DNA of 64,000 bases from Sinomonas albida (GCF_004919045.1 NZ_SWDW01000005.1:205728-269727), one strand, 5' to 3'. Counted from the first letter of the stretch, positions 7,648 to 17,220 are shown. Notes: a model not told the origin generated them from the letters alone. Numbers and translations are program-made.

Positions 7648-7863
7648 TCAGCCGAGCGCTTCGCGGATCTCCCACATGATGAGGCGCCGCGCGCGGTCGT
7701 CGACGTCGAGATTGAGGATCGCGTTGAGGGCGCGGGCCATCCTCGGGGCCGCGGCCAGGAGCTCGGCGAGCTCCGGATCGCTCGCGAGATCGAGAGCCGC
7801 CACCTCGGGGGCCGAGAGACGATCCGCAACGTGCGGGTTGGCCAGGACGGTTGAGACGGCCAT
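7648..7863 (-). CDS. Small conserved-looking hypothetical protein
   Basis: 71 residues, helical and acidic, beginning MAVSTVLANPHVADRLSAPE and ending in RRLIMWEIREALG. I recognise no family. I start it at ATG 7861-7863 because GGAGG stands 8 bases upstream; a longer in-frame form to 7950 lacks a ribosome site. The good ribosome site and its isolation between transcription units make it likely to be real. Confidence 0.6.
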   Translation of the reverse strand: MAVSTVLANPHVADRLSAPEVAALDLASDPELAELLAAAPRMARALNAILNLDVDDRARRLIMWEIREALG

Positions 7864-8011
7864 GGTGGATTCCTCCGGTCGAGCCTGTGCTTGGACCCCA
7901 TGCTGTCCCGGGCACGGCCCGCCCCGATAACCGACCCGCCGCCGTTTCACCGATGTTCATGCCAGCTCTCCGAACTGTTCCATCACCGGCGGGCCGCACG
8001 AGGGCGGGGGC

Positions 8012-9265
8012 CTACGCCGCGGGGTCGGGCGCCCGGTCGAGCTGCCGCCACATCGGGAAGACGAGCGGCGCCGCGGTGACGAGCAGCATGAGTGTCCCGG
8101 CCAGCGAAACGGCCCAGGCGAGTCCCACAGCCTGGGTCAGCGCCCCGCCGAGAAGCGCCCCGAACGGGACCCCGACCCATGCGCTCGCCTTGATGGCCCC
8201 CAGCACCCTCGTCTGGAGGTGTTCGGGGATGCGCTCGAACTGCACCGCCCCGATGATGGGGTTGGGCATCCCGCCGAACACGCCGCAGGCAGCGAACACG
8301 ATCCCCACGGGCACGAGGGCGTCCCATCCGGCGAGCGCGAAGAACGGCGGCGCCGCCGAGAGCAAGTTGCCGAGCGCGAACGTGAGCCAGCGGGGGAGCC
8401 GCGGGCCGAGCCACGCCGCGATCGAGACCCCGACGAGCATCCCGACGCCAGAAAGCCCGCCGACGAGCCCGAGAGCCTCCGGCTGGTGGACTCGGTCATG
8501 GGCCCATACCGGGAGGAAGACGGACGTGAGCGCTTCGTCGAGCAGGTTCGTCACGACGACGAGGGCCACGACGCCGAGCAGCAGGCGGTCCGAGCGGAGG
8601 AATCGCAGGCCCTCGCCCAGCTCCCCGAAGAAGCCGCGGAGCCGCATCGGCGCGGCCCGCGCTGCGGACCTCGGGAAGGCAGGGACCGCCGCCGCGACGA
8701 CCGCGACCCCCGCAAGGAAAGACACGCCGTCGGCCAGGACCGCGGTGGCCGGGCCCGCAACGGCAACGACGACGCCGGCGAGCGGCATGCCGACGAGCAT
8801 CGCCGTCCGATTCGCGGCCGAATACAGCCCGATGGCTCGCTCGGTGGCTGTCTGCGCGAGCGTGGTGAGCGGCGGGATCATGGGGGTCGTCGCCGAGTCG
8901 GCCACGCCTCGCGCGGCGCCTGCGATCGCGCCGAGGCCGGCGAGCAGCCCGAGCGGGAGGGCGCCGGACGTGTAGAGCGCTGGAATCGCGCACACGGCGC
9001 ATCCGGCGAGTGCGTTGCCGGCCAGGAACGCCCGCCGGAGCCCGATGCGGTCGATGAGCGGCCCGCTCGCCGCTTGGAACACGACGTACGGGGCCATCTG
9101 CGCGAAGCCGACCAGTCCGGTGGCCGCGGCGCTGCCGGTCGTCACGAGGACGAGCCACGGGATCGCCACGGCGGACATCGCTGTGCCGATGCCGGAGACG
9201 AGGTACGCGCCCACGAGCGCGAACAGCGGCAAGCGGCGCGGCCGGGCCGGCTCGGACGATGCCAC
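8012..9265 (-). CDS. MFS transporter (probable drug or metabolite exporter)
   Basis: 417 residues with about 12 hydrophobic segments, the first being LPLFALVGAYLVSGIGTAMS. GPLIDRIGLRRAFLAG matches the MFS loop-2/3 motif. The sequence resembles the MFS_3/EntS-like exporters that pump out drugs or siderophores; the substrate cannot be told. The GTG start at 9263-9265 (VASSEPARPRR) has AGGAGG 7 bases upstream, so the 60-residue upstream extension is not used. It is divergent from the DUF2795 gene. Confidence 0.85.
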   Translation of the reverse strand: MASSEPARPRRLPLFALVGAYLVSGIGTAMSAVAIPWLVLVTTGSAAATGLVGFAQMAPYVVFQAASGPLIDRIGLRRAFLAGNALAGCAVCAIPALYTSGALPLGLLAGLGAIAGAARGVADSATTPMIPPLTTLAQTATERAIGLYSAANRTAMLVGMPLAGVVVAVAGPATAVLADGVSFLAGVAVVAAAVPAFPRSAARAAPMRLRGFFGELGEGLRFLRSDRLLLGVVALVVVTNLLDEALTSVFLPVWAHDRVHQPEALGLVGGLSGVGMLVGVSIAAWLGPRLPRWLTFALGNLLSAAPPFFALAGWDALVPVGIVFAACGVFGGMPNPIIGAVQFERIPEHLQTRVLGAIKASAWVGVPFGALLGGALTQAVGLAWAVSLAGTLMLLVTAAPLVFPMWRQLDRAPDPAA

Positions 9266-9432
9266 GGAATCCTCCTGCCCCGCCTGACGCGGCGTACCAC
9301 CCGAAGTGTATAGCCGTGCCGTCCTGGCGGGCGCGGAGCCGTGGTTGGCGGGAGGCCCAGCGGGTAAGGGCCCCAGAGCGGGAGACTCAGCCCGCGCGAG
9401 ACTCGCCGAGAGAACCGAAGGGGAGGAAGACC

Positions 9433-9723
9433 ATGACCGACTCACTGAATCCCATCCAGGTCCAGGAGTTCCTGAGGGGGCTGGACTACCCCGTGGGCAA
9501 GCCGGACCTCGTCGCCGCGGCCCGAGACCAGGCCGTCGCGGAGAACGTCGCCCGGGCCGTCGAGGCCATCCCGAACCGCAGCTACGACGCGCCCACCGAC
9601 GTCAGCGAGGCGATCGTCCACGCCGGGCAGCATCCGGAGGACACCTCCGGGCGCGGCGCGGCCCCCGAGAAGGAAACGGACGACGACGATGAGCGCAGCG
9701 GTGAGCGCTTCGACGCCGGATAG
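9433..9723 (+). CDS. DUF2795-domain protein
   Basis: 96 residues. Residues about 5-60 fit DUF2795: PIQVQEFLRGLDYPVGKPDL, then a helix and AIPNRSYDAPTDVSEAI. The tail is acidic (DDDDERSGERF). These small proteins are common in actinobacteria and of unknown role. GGAGGAAG precedes ATG 9433. The gene diverges from the MFS gene. Confidence 0.82.
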   Translation: MTDSLNPIQVQEFLRGLDYPVGKPDLVAAARDQAVAENVARAVEAIPNRSYDAPTDVSEAIVHAGQHPEDTSGRGAAPEKETDDDDERSGERFDAG

Positions 9724-9883
9724 TTCGGCAATGCGCCGGATGGACCGCCACTGACCTTAAAGTGGTGCTCAGGTGGCCGCGTGCCGTGGGTTCCCCCAGC
9801 TCCACGGGACGCGGCCACCGGTCGCTGTCGCGGCGGGCTGGGAGCATCATGGGCCGTTGCCCCGCGGCCGCCGTGACCGGCCA

Positions 9884-11674
9884 TCAGTGCCGATGCCCCG
9901 GGAGGAGCTCCTGCGCCTTCGTCTTGACGCCTTCCTTGATGAACTGCCATGCGTTCTCGTCACCGCGTGCTGCGCTCTTGGCCGTGTTGAAGGCCTGTTC
10001 GAACGTCGCGTGCGGCGGGATCGGCGGGACGTTCGGGTCGGTGCGGACGTCGAGGACCACGGGCCGTGTGGCCGTGAGCGCCTCGTCCCACGCTGCGCCG
10101 AGCGCCTCTGGATTGTCGACAGAGATCGCGCCGAGGCCCAGTCCCGCGGCGAACGACGCGTAGTCGACGTCCGGCAGCTCCTGGGTCATCGGCACAGTCG
10201 GCGAGCCGCTGAACGCGCGCAGTTCCCACGTGACCTGATTGAGGTCGTTGTTGTGGAGGATCACGACCACGAGGCGCGGATCGTCCCATTCCTGCCAGTA
10301 GCGGGAGATCGTGATGAGCTCCGCGAGGCCGTTCATCTGCATCGCGCCGTCGCCCTCGAACGCGATGACTGGGCGCCCAGGGTTGCCGAACTTCGCGCCG
10401 ATGGCGTACGGCACGGCCGGGCCCATCGTCGCGAGGTTGCCGGACAGGCTCCCGCGCACTCCGGCCGGGAACCGGAGCTGGCGGGCGTACCAGTTGGCGG
10501 AGCTTCCGGAGTCTGCCGTGATGATGGCGCTCGCGGGCAGACGATCCGAACACTCTGAGAACACGCGCAGCGGATTGACCGGATCGGCCTCCACGAGGGC
10601 CTCGTCCCGCATGGTGGCCCACCACTCGGACACCTTGTGTTCGATATCCTCGCGCCAGCCGCGGTCCTCCTTGCGCACGAGCAGCGGGATGAGCGCCCGC
10701 AGAGCCTCGCCCGCGTCGGCCACGACGTTGACCTCGTACGGATAGCGGAGGCCGATCATCGTCGGGTCGAGGTCGATCTGCACGCCACGGGCCTGATCCG
10801 GCTCTGGCATGAACTGGGCGTAGGGGAAGCTCGAGCCGACGGTCAGGAGCGTGTCGCAGTCCCGCATCATCTCGTAGCTGGGCCGCGTTCCGAGCAGGCC
10901 GATCGAGCCGGTGACGAACGGGAGGGTGTCGGGCAGCGAGTCCTTTCCGAGGAGCGCCTTCGCGACGCCAGCGCCGAGGAGGTCGGCCACCTGCTCGACC
11001 TCGGCGGCCGCGTGGCGGGCGCCGTGCCCGATGAGCATCGCGACCTTCTTGCCGTGGTTGAGCACCTCGGCCGCCTTGCGGATCGCGTCCATGCCAGGGT
11101 GGACCGCGGGCCATTCGATGCCGACGCTCGAGGGGACCATCTTCATCTCGTGCGTCGGCGCGGAGTACTCGAGCTCCTGGACGTCCGCGGGGATGATGAC
11201 GGCGGTCGGCGCGCGCCGCGCCTGCGCGATGCGGATCGCGCGGTCGAGCACGTTCGGCAGCTGCTCGGGCACCGTGACCTGCTGGACGTAGTCGGACGCG
11301 ACGTCCTTGAACAGCGACGGCAAGTCGACCTCCTGCTGGAACGAACCGCCCAGCGAGGTGCGCGCCGCCTGGCCCACGATCGCGACGACCGGCACGTGGT
11401 CGAGCTTTGCGTCGTAGAGCCCGTTGAGCAGGTGGACGGCGCCCGGGCCCGAGGTCGCTAGGCACACGCCCACGCGGCCAGTGAACTTGGCGTAGCCCAC
11501 GGCCTCGAACGCGCTCATCTCCTCGTGCCGGGACTGGACGAACCTAGGTCCATCGCCTCGTCCGAGCGCGGTCACGATCCCGTTGATGCCGTCGCCCGGG
11601 TAGCCGAAGACGGTGTCGACTTCCCAGGCCTTGAGCCGTTCGAGCAGGAACTCCGCGACGTTCTGTGCAGCCAT
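9884..11674 (-). CDS. Thiamine-diphosphate-dependent pyruvate oxidase/dehydrogenase-type enzyme
   Basis: 596 residues with the three-domain layout of the acetolactate synthase/pyruvate oxidase family. The N-terminal Pyr domain has VFGYPGDGINGIV and the catalytic Glu in SRHEEMSAFEA. A central domain follows. The C-terminal PP domain has the ThDP/Mg motif FEGDGAMQMNGLAELITI then NNDLNQVTWE. Best fit is the PoxB/YdaP group, which oxidises pyruvate to acetate plus CO2 with flavin and quinone. Acetolactate synthase is less likely because no small-subunit gene is adjacent. AAAGGAG lies before ATG 11674. The enzyme type is well supported; the exact substrate is not. Confidence 0.85.
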   Translation of the reverse strand: MAAQNVAEFLLERLKAWEVDTVFGYPGDGINGIVTALGRGDGPRFVQSRHEEMSAFEAVGYAKFTGRVGVCLATSGPGAVHLLNGLYDAKLDHVPVVAIVGQAARTSLGGSFQQEVDLPSLFKDVASDYVQQVTVPEQLPNVLDRAIRIAQARRAPTAVIIPADVQELEYSAPTHEMKMVPSSVGIEWPAVHPGMDAIRKAAEVLNHGKKVAMLIGHGARHAAAEVEQVADLLGAGVAKALLGKDSLPDTLPFVTGSIGLLGTRPSYEMMRDCDTLLTVGSSFPYAQFMPEPDQARGVQIDLDPTMIGLRYPYEVNVVADAGEALRALIPLLVRKEDRGWREDIEHKVSEWWATMRDEALVEADPVNPLRVFSECSDRLPASAIITADSGSSANWYARQLRFPAGVRGSLSGNLATMGPAVPYAIGAKFGNPGRPVIAFEGDGAMQMNGLAELITISRYWQEWDDPRLVVVILHNNDLNQVTWELRAFSGSPTVPMTQELPDVDYASFAAGLGLGAISVDNPEALGAAWDEALTATRPVVLDVRTDPNVPPIPPHATFEQAFNTAKSAARGDENAWQFIKEGVKTKAQELLPGHRH

Positions 11675-11946
11675 GTCAGCTCTTCTCCTTTGCTGGTTGG
11701 CGGACTTCAGCAGGTCAGGTGCTTCCCTCGCGTTCAGGGGTGCGGGCGCCGCTTCGGGCCCCGGCGGCCTCGGGGTGCGGGCTTGCGATGAGGCCTGCAG
11801 CGCCGCGCGAGGTCATGAGCTTCACTGGGTCACTCCTTCCGAAAGGGCTCCCCGTAGGGCAATCCGTTAAGGGGTTTCCCCGTATTCGCCTCTCCAAAAG
11901 GCTTCTGCCCGCGGGCGCCAAACTGATTGCCGGGGCGTGCCCCGGG

Positions 11947-11952
11947 TAATAC
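11947..11952 (+). promoter_or_regulatory. -10-like box of a leaderless topoisomerase IB transcript
   Basis: TAATAC ends 7 bases before GTG 11960. This matches the spacing seen at the leaderless genes elsewhere in the window, although the last base is C rather than T. Confidence 0.4.
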
Positions 11953-11959
11953 GCGCGCT

Positions 11960-12913
11960 GTGCCGCACACGCCCCGCAGCCTTCGCCACGCGTGGACTCG
12001 CCGCCGGGCCGGGCGGGGGTTCACCTACTCCGATGAGGACGGCCGCACGTTGCGTTCGGCCGAGCATCTCGAGCGCATCCGTGCGCTGGCCATCCCGCCA
12101 GCCTGGCGCGACGTCAGGATCGCCTCGTCACCGCTCGCGAAGGTCCAGGCCACCGGAGTCGACGACGCCGGCCGCACGCAGTACCTCTACCACCCCCGTT
12201 GGCGCGAGCGGCGCGATGCGCGGAAGTTCGCGAGGGCCTTGGCGCTCGCTGCTCGCCTGCCCGCGATCCGGCGCGCGGTGACCCGGGACCTGCGTGGAGG
12301 GCGTGGGCCAAGGGCCCAGGCCCTTGCCGCCGCGGTGAGGCTCGTGGACCGCGCAGGGGTGCGGGTCGGCGGCCGCCGCTATGCCCAGACGAATGGGACC
12401 TTCGGCGTCACGACGCTGCAGCGCCGGCACATTCGGCTTGAGGGGAGCGAGGCTGCCTTCGAGTTCCCCGGAAAGTCGGGGGCGGCATGGGAGTTTCGGC
12501 TCAGGGATGCAGACTTGGCCCACTATTTCGAGGCCCTCCCGAAGCGCGGCGCGCGGCAGCCGGCGCTGGGGTACGACGACGGCGCGGGCTTCCAGCCGCT
12601 CGGCCCCGCGGCGGTCAACGGCTACTTCCGCGAGATCGCCGGCCTGAGCGCGAGCGTCAAGGATCTGCGGACGTGGGGCGGAACGATGGTCGCGGCCGCG
12701 TCGCTCGACTCGAGCTACGGGAAGGGCCTCGACACCGACACGGCGTGGAAGCGGGCCGTGGCCCAAGCCGCCGAGTGGCTGCACAACACCGAGGCGGTCG
12801 CACGGTCGTCCTACGTGGACCCCCGCCTCCGAGACGCGTACGAGGGAGGCAGGACGGCCGCCACGGACAGTGCGGTCGCGAGGTTGCTCGCAGAGTCCGG
12901 CGGCGGCGGGTGA
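11960..12913 (+). CDS. DNA topoisomerase IB (poxvirus-like)
   Basis: 317 residues from GTG 11960. It matches bacterial type IB topoisomerases. The N-terminal domain has GFTYSDEDGR and IPPAWRDVRIASSP; the middle has QYLYHPRWRERRDARKF. The catalytic domain carries VGGRRYAQTNGTFGVTTL, KDLRTWGGT and, near the end, LHNTEAVARSSYVDPRL with the likely nucleophilic Tyr. The enzyme relaxes supercoils by nicking one strand through a 3'-phosphotyrosine. There is no ribosome site; TAATAC 7 bases upstream suggests a leaderless mRNA. A TTG at 11927 in frame is an alternative start. Confidence 0.88.
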   Translation: MPHTPRSLRHAWTRRRAGRGFTYSDEDGRTLRSAEHLERIRALAIPPAWRDVRIASSPLAKVQATGVDDAGRTQYLYHPRWRERRDARKFARALALAARLPAIRRAVTRDLRGGRGPRAQALAAAVRLVDRAGVRVGGRRYAQTNGTFGVTTLQRRHIRLEGSEAAFEFPGKSGAAWEFRLRDADLAHYFEALPKRGARQPALGYDDGAGFQPLGPAAVNGYFREIAGLSASVKDLRTWGGTMVAAASLDSSYGKGLDTDTAWKRAVAQAAEWLHNTEAVARSSYVDPRLRDAYEGGRTAATDSAVARLLAESGGGG

Positions 12914-12959
12914 GCCAAGGGTGGCCGCGTCTCGGGCGCCGGGCGCGGCGGGAAGTCAG

Positions 12960-13280
12960 TTAGCCGAGCGGATGGTCGGGGTAGTCGTCGTTGGTCGGCT
13001 GTTCCGAGCCGCCGTCGCGAGGAGTCAGGTAGTGCTCGCCCTCCTCGGTGTGGACCATCTCGTATTCCTCCGCAACCGCCTCCATCGCGGCCTGGTCAAC
13101 CGGGCCGGGCTCCTTGACCGGTGTCGGCTTCGGCGTCCGGTCGGCATCGCCGAAGACGGCGCCGAGGCCCCGGGAGGTCCGAGTCGTCTCATCGGGATCA
13201 TGGTCGTGGTGGTCGTCGGGCGGGCGGGAGATCGGGGTTCCAGGAGCATTTTCGGCGTCCTCGGACTTGTCGTGACGCAT
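12960..13280 (-). CDS. Hypothetical acidic protein
   Basis: 106 residues, highly polar: an Asp/His/Pro-rich first half (DDHHDHDPDE) and a second half with AAMEAVAEEYEMVHTEEGEH. No membrane segment and no family recognised. ATG 13278-13280 has GAGGAG about 7 bases upstream, which fixes the start. It is convergent with the topoisomerase gene. Confidence 0.6.
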   Translation of the reverse strand: MRHDKSEDAENAPGTPISRPPDDHHDHDPDETTRTSRGLGAVFGDADRTPKPTPVKEPGPVDQAAMEAVAEEYEMVHTEEGEHYLTPRDGGSEQPTNDDYPDHPLG

Positions 13281-13452
13281 CGCTCGTCTCCTCTCTGTAC
13301 TGGCCGGCAGGAGTTGCGGCCTCGGTCCGGGTTCCCTACCCGACCTCAAGTCCGTCAAACCCCACGCCGAGCGCGTGGGACTCCCTTCGTGACGTGTTCC
13401 GCACAAGCGATACCCGACGGTGCGAGCGGCAGACGCTCGCGGACGGTCGCGG

Positions 13453-14676
13453 CTACCTGGTGGTCAGGATGACTCGGCTCCTCGGCACGGCCGGAATGTG
13501 GGCGAGATCGACCGTGAGGTCCTGAGCCGGGAGACTGAACCCGGACGGCTCCGCGAGCAGGTGGGCGGCGGCCTTCAGGAGCTCGAGCGTTGTCGATTCG
13601 CCCGGGCATCGGTGGCCCCGGTGCACATCTCCGCCGCCTTGGGGGACGAGGCTCTGTGCGTCTGGCGTCCAGCCGCGGAAGCGCTCGGGGTCGAAGCTTT
13701 CGGGATTCTCCCAGAGACGGGGATCGTGGTTGGTCCCATACAGGTCGAGGAGCGCCCACTCGCCTTCTTCGAAGCGGTGTCCCTCCCAGTCGAACGGCTT
13801 CCTGACGGTCCCGCCGACGAAGGGGAAGAACGGGAAGTACCGTCGCACCTCCTGGGCGAAGGCGAGCCGGTCGTCCTCGCTGCCCTCGGCGACCTGGGCT
13901 CGCCACTCGGGGTGCTGGGCGAGCGCGACGGCGGCGAAGGTGATGAATCGGCCCACGGCGACGATGGGGCGGAGAAAGTTGAGCAGTTCGACGGCGGCGA
14001 CGGCATCCGGAAGCAGCTCCCCGTCCTCGTCCCGGTGGAGCGCGACGGCGGCCGCGACGCTGCGATCAGGCGCTCCGCCAGCGGAACGCAGCTCGCGGAG
14101 CGCCTGAGCTGCCCATCTCTCGGTTTCCTGCCGCCGCCGTCGGGCGTACCAGTTGCTGGGGCCGAACGACGCCGATTCGTCGACCATGAGGCCGAACTCG
14201 GCGCTCCGCCGCCCGGCGGTGGCCTCGTCGAGGGGGAGCCCTGCCCAGCGGCACGCGGCCTTGGTGAGCACGAGGCGCACCTCGTCGTCGAGGACGATTC
14301 TCCGCTGGCGGGCCCACCCCGGAAGCGCCGCACGCCACTCTTCGGCGAAGATCTCGGCCAGTCGTTTCACCGAGGCATCGGTGAGCTGGGTGAGGAAAAG
14401 CGCCTTCCTGCCGTGGTGCGCCGCGCCGGTGAGGGACTGCACGCTTCCTTCGTCCTGGAGCAGATGCTGTGCCGAGTGCGGCACGCTGCCCGCCCGCCCG
14501 AAGCGCTCTTCGTCATAGAACACTGAAACGGCCTCGGCCCCGCGCATGCAGTAGACCGGGCGGAGGAGCAGCCGCGTGCGGAAGACGTCAGCTCCGAGCT
14601 CGTCGCAGCGAGCTGAGACGAAGGTGTATCCCTCTTTCCACAGGGCGAGCGTGCTGTTGCCGAGTCGGGGAATCAT
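13453..14676 (-). CDS. Cytochrome P450 of the CYP152 fatty-acid peroxygenase family
   Basis: 407 residues. Residues 346-360 carry the CYP152 haem loop QGGGDVHRGHRCPGE with Cys357 as the iron ligand. LRPIVAVGRFITF (Arg236-Pro237) matches the Arg-Pro pair that binds the fatty-acid carboxylate in P450-BSbeta. CYP152 enzymes use H2O2 to hydroxylate or decarboxylate fatty acids without a reductase. At the position of His85 in the decarboxylase OleT there is Gln80 (in SVQSLTG), as in the hydroxylase BSbeta, so alpha/beta-hydroxylation is the likelier activity. AAGGAA precedes ATG 14676. It is divergent from the decarboxylase pseudogene. Confidence 0.9.
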   Translation of the reverse strand: MIPRLGNSTLALWKEGYTFVSARCDELGADVFRTRLLLRPVYCMRGAEAVSVFYDEERFGRAGSVPHSAQHLLQDEGSVQSLTGAAHHGRKALFLTQLTDASVKRLAEIFAEEWRAALPGWARQRRIVLDDEVRLVLTKAACRWAGLPLDEATAGRRSAEFGLMVDESASFGPSNWYARRRRQETERWAAQALRELRSAGGAPDRSVAAAVALHRDEDGELLPDAVAAVELLNFLRPIVAVGRFITFAAVALAQHPEWRAQVAEGSEDDRLAFAQEVRRYFPFFPFVGGTVRKPFDWEGHRFEEGEWALLDLYGTNHDPRLWENPESFDPERFRGWTPDAQSLVPQGGGDVHRGHRCPGESTTLELLKAAAHLLAEPSGFSLPAQDLTVDLAHIPAVPRSRVILTTR

Positions 14677-14836
14677 CGAGGCGTTCCTTCCGGACGGGTG
14701 CTGGCAGTCGGCGGACGTGGAGCCTGCGGGGGCGAGCTGTGTTTACCCGGAGCGAGCTCCGGGAAACCCTCGAATGCGTGCCCGGAGCCTCCGAGGAGCG
14801 ACCCGCCGGAGGCGACCAGCCCAACGGGAGGGACAG

Positions 14837-16327
14837 ATGGACCAGAACGAAGCGCCCCTGCTCGATGCGCTCGAAGGCTACAAGAGCTCAGGCCACTATG
14901 GCTTCACGCCGCCGGGCCACAGGTCCGGCCGGGGAGCAGACGAACGGACGCTCGCGACGATCGGCCGCGATGCCTTCAGGTCCGACGTTCTGCTCAACGG
15001 CGGCCTCGATGATCGAAAGTCGAGCAGAGGGCTGCTCCAGCGGGCGCAGGAGCTCATGGCTGAGGCCGTTTCGGCCGATCAAGCCTTCTTCTCGACCGGC
15101 GGCAGTTCCCTCTCGGTGAAGGCGGCCATGCTCGCAGTCGCCGGGGGCAAGGGGCAGCTGCTCGTAGCGCGCGATGCGCACAAATCCGTGGTGGCCGGGA
15201 TCGTCTTCGCGGGCCTCATGCCGCGATGGGTCCAGCCCAGGTAGGATCCTGAGCGGCACATCGCGCACCCGCCGTCGCCACGCGCCGTCGAGGAGGCCTT
15301 CGCACGCTTTCCGCGCGCAGCAGGGTGCCTCATCGTCAGTCCGACGCCGTACGGGACGTGTGCGGACATCGCCGGAATCGCCGAGGTATGCCACCGGCTC
15401 GGCAAGCCGCTCATCGTTGATGAGGCCTGGGGTGCGCACCTTCCGTTCCACGAGGATCTTCCGGAGTGGGCCATGTCCTGCGGCGCCGACGTCTGTGTGG
15501 TGAGCGTGCACAAGATGGGCGCTGGCTTCGAGCAGGGGTCGGTCTTCCACGTTCAGGGTGATCTGGTTGATCGAACCCGCCTGGCCAAGTGCGCTGACCT
15601 GCTCGGGACCACGAGCCCGAACGTTCTGGTGCTCGCGGCGATCGACGGCTGGCGCCGGAACATGGTCCAGGAAGGCCACGCGGTGCTGGAGCGGGCGCTT
15701 GACCTGTCCACGCACGTCCGCCGCGAGATCGACGCCCTCCCCGGCTTCCGCGTCCTTGGGGAGGAACTCGTCGCGGCCGAGGCATCGCACGATCTCGATC
15801 GCCTCCAGATCCTCGCCGACGTCTCCGAGCTGGGCATCTCCGGGTACGACGGCGGTGATTGGCTGCGCGAGCACGAGCGGCTCGATCTGGGCCTCTTCGA
15901 CCACAGCCACATCTTGGCTTCGCTCTCGCTCGCCGATGACGCCACGACGGCGCAGCGCCTCCTCGATTCGCTGGCCCGTCTGGGGCGCTCGGCGGGGGAG
16001 CTGCCCGGGCCGAAGCCCATTTCGTTCCCGGAGCCCGAGGACCTCGAGCTCGAGCCAGTCATGCCCCCGCGAGAGGCGTTCTTCGCCGACGTCGAGCTCG
16101 TCGACGCCCGCGAAGCCGTGGGCCGCATCGCCGCCGAACAACTCACCCCCTACCCGCCCGGCATCCCCGTCGTGGTGCCCGGCGAGACGCTCAACGAACC
16201 CGTGGTCGAGTATCTGCGCAGCGGCGTGGCTGCGGGCATGGTCGTGCCGGACGCAACCGACAGGACGCTCGGCAAGATCCGGGTCGTCGGGCCGACCCGA
16301 GGACCGTGGGCCGACCAGCGGTCCTGA
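14837..16327 (+). pseudogene. Orn/Lys/Arg decarboxylase interrupted by an in-frame TAG
   Basis: From ATG 14837 (behind GGGAGG) the frame reads a PLP-dependent Orn/Lys/Arg decarboxylase of about 496 codons. A single TAG at 15242-15244 breaks it. The same frame continues immediately and encodes the rest: SPTPYGTCADIAGIAE, VDEAWGAHLPFHEDLPEW, the PLP lysine in SVHKMGAGFEQGSVFH, and a C-terminal domain ending at 16327. The context RWVQPR-stop-DPERH suggests that a Trp codon TGG became TAG. Such enzymes make putrescine, cadaverine or agmatine. The truncated 135-residue product would lack the active-site lysine, and an internal start at ATG 15473 would lack the N-terminal half. A sequencing error is possible. 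Confidence 0.85.
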
Positions 16328-16374
16328 AGGCGGCTGCCTGCTTGGGAACCCGCGGATGCGGGTAGTTGCCGTCC

Positions 16375-16917
16375 ATGCGCGAACCCACGAGCTCTCGCGG
16401 CGGGCAGCTCCAGGCCGGCGGCCGTCGGCGCGAACGCAGATTCGCCACCGCGCTCGCTGAGATCGCCCTGTGGTGGGCGGCGGGCACGGTCTTCTGGCTC
16501 GCCACCGCCTCGACGATCACGGCCGTCGAGGCAGCCGTCGCTGCACTCGTCTCCCTCGTCGGCGCGGTGCTGGCGCGGATGGCCCGGCGGGCCATGCCGT
16601 TCAAGCTCGCCGCGCGCCGCGTGTGGCTCCGCTGGGCTGCGACGGTTCCCGTCGCCGCCGTCGCCGACGCCCTGCGGCTGGCCCGCTGGCTACCCGGCGA
16701 GCAGCCCGCGGAGGTCCGCGAGGGGCATTTTCCCGCGGACCAGGGGCCCGCGGGCGTGGGATGGCGCGCCGGGGGAGTGGTGGCGCTCTCGGCGACGCCG
16801 GGCTCCGTCGTCGTCGATTCCAATCCCGCCACAGGCAGGGTCCTCGTGCACTCGCTCGCCGACGGCTGGCCGGGGCTCGGCCAGGAAGTGCTTCGCGTTC
16901 CCCAGACGGGGGAATGA
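16375..16917 (+). CDS. mrpE: Cation/proton antiporter subunit E (MrpE/MbhA type)
   Basis: 180 residues. After a basic N terminus come two hydrophobic segments (ALWWAAGTVFWLATAS and VEAAVAALVSLVGAVL). The soluble part has GWRAGGVVALSATPGSVVVD and VLVHSLADGWP, matching the conserved LSPGTVVVD..LLVH pattern of MnhE (PF01899). This is the first gene of a seven-gene membrane module in the order E-F-G-DUF4040-B-C-D. It may start without a leader: TAGTTG lies 6 bases before ATG 16375. Confidence 0.85.
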   Translation: MREPTSSRGGQLQAGGRRRERRFATALAEIALWWAAGTVFWLATASTITAVEAAVAALVSLVGAVLARMARRAMPFKLAARRVWLRWAATVPVAAVADALRLARWLPGEQPAEVREGHFPADQGPAGVGWRAGGVVALSATPGSVVVDSNPATGRVLVHSLADGWPGLGQEVLRVPQTGE

Positions 16918-16923
16918 GGGTGC

Positions 16924-17220
16924 ATGGAGTCGCTGTGGTCGATCGTCGTCGTCGCCCTCCTGGCCGGCGGAGCGGTGCCCGGGGTGGTGCTGAGCTGCCG
17001 CGGCAGCGGGCTGCGCCGGCTCATCGGGCTGCAGCTGATCAGCGGGACCAGCGTCATGATCCTCATCGCGTTGTCCGCGATCGCGAACCAGTCCTCGTAT
17101 CTCGTCGTCCCCCTAGTCCTCGCGGTGCTCGCCTCGACCGGGACGCTGGTCTACACGCGGCTGCTGAGGCCCGAGAGCATCACGCCCCCAGCGGGCCGGA
17201 CCGGGGCGGCCGAGCAATGA
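16924..17220 (+). CDS. mrpF: Cation/proton antiporter subunit F (MrpF/MbhB type)
   Basis: 98 residues with three membrane helices: WSIVVVALLAGGAVPGVVL, then LIGLQLISGTSVMILIALSA and YLVVPLVLAVLASTGTLVY. Size and layout fit MnhF/MrpF (PF04066), a small subunit of the multisubunit antiporter. It lies 6 bases after mrpE, and its stop overlaps the mrpG start. Confidence 0.83.
   Translation: MESLWSIVVVALLAGGAVPGVVLSCRGSGLRRLIGLQLISGTSVMILIALSAIANQSSYLVVPLVLAVLASTGTLVYTRLLRPESITPPAGRTGAAEQ

Noticed and set aside
9884..11674. Acetolactate synthase large subunit
   Set aside because: No small-subunit gene is adjacent and the sequence fits the PoxB/YdaP group better.
15242..15244. Pyrrolysine or programmed readthrough at the TAG
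   Set aside because: No pyrrolysine genes are visible and none are expected in this lineage; a nonsense mutation or sequencing error is simpler.
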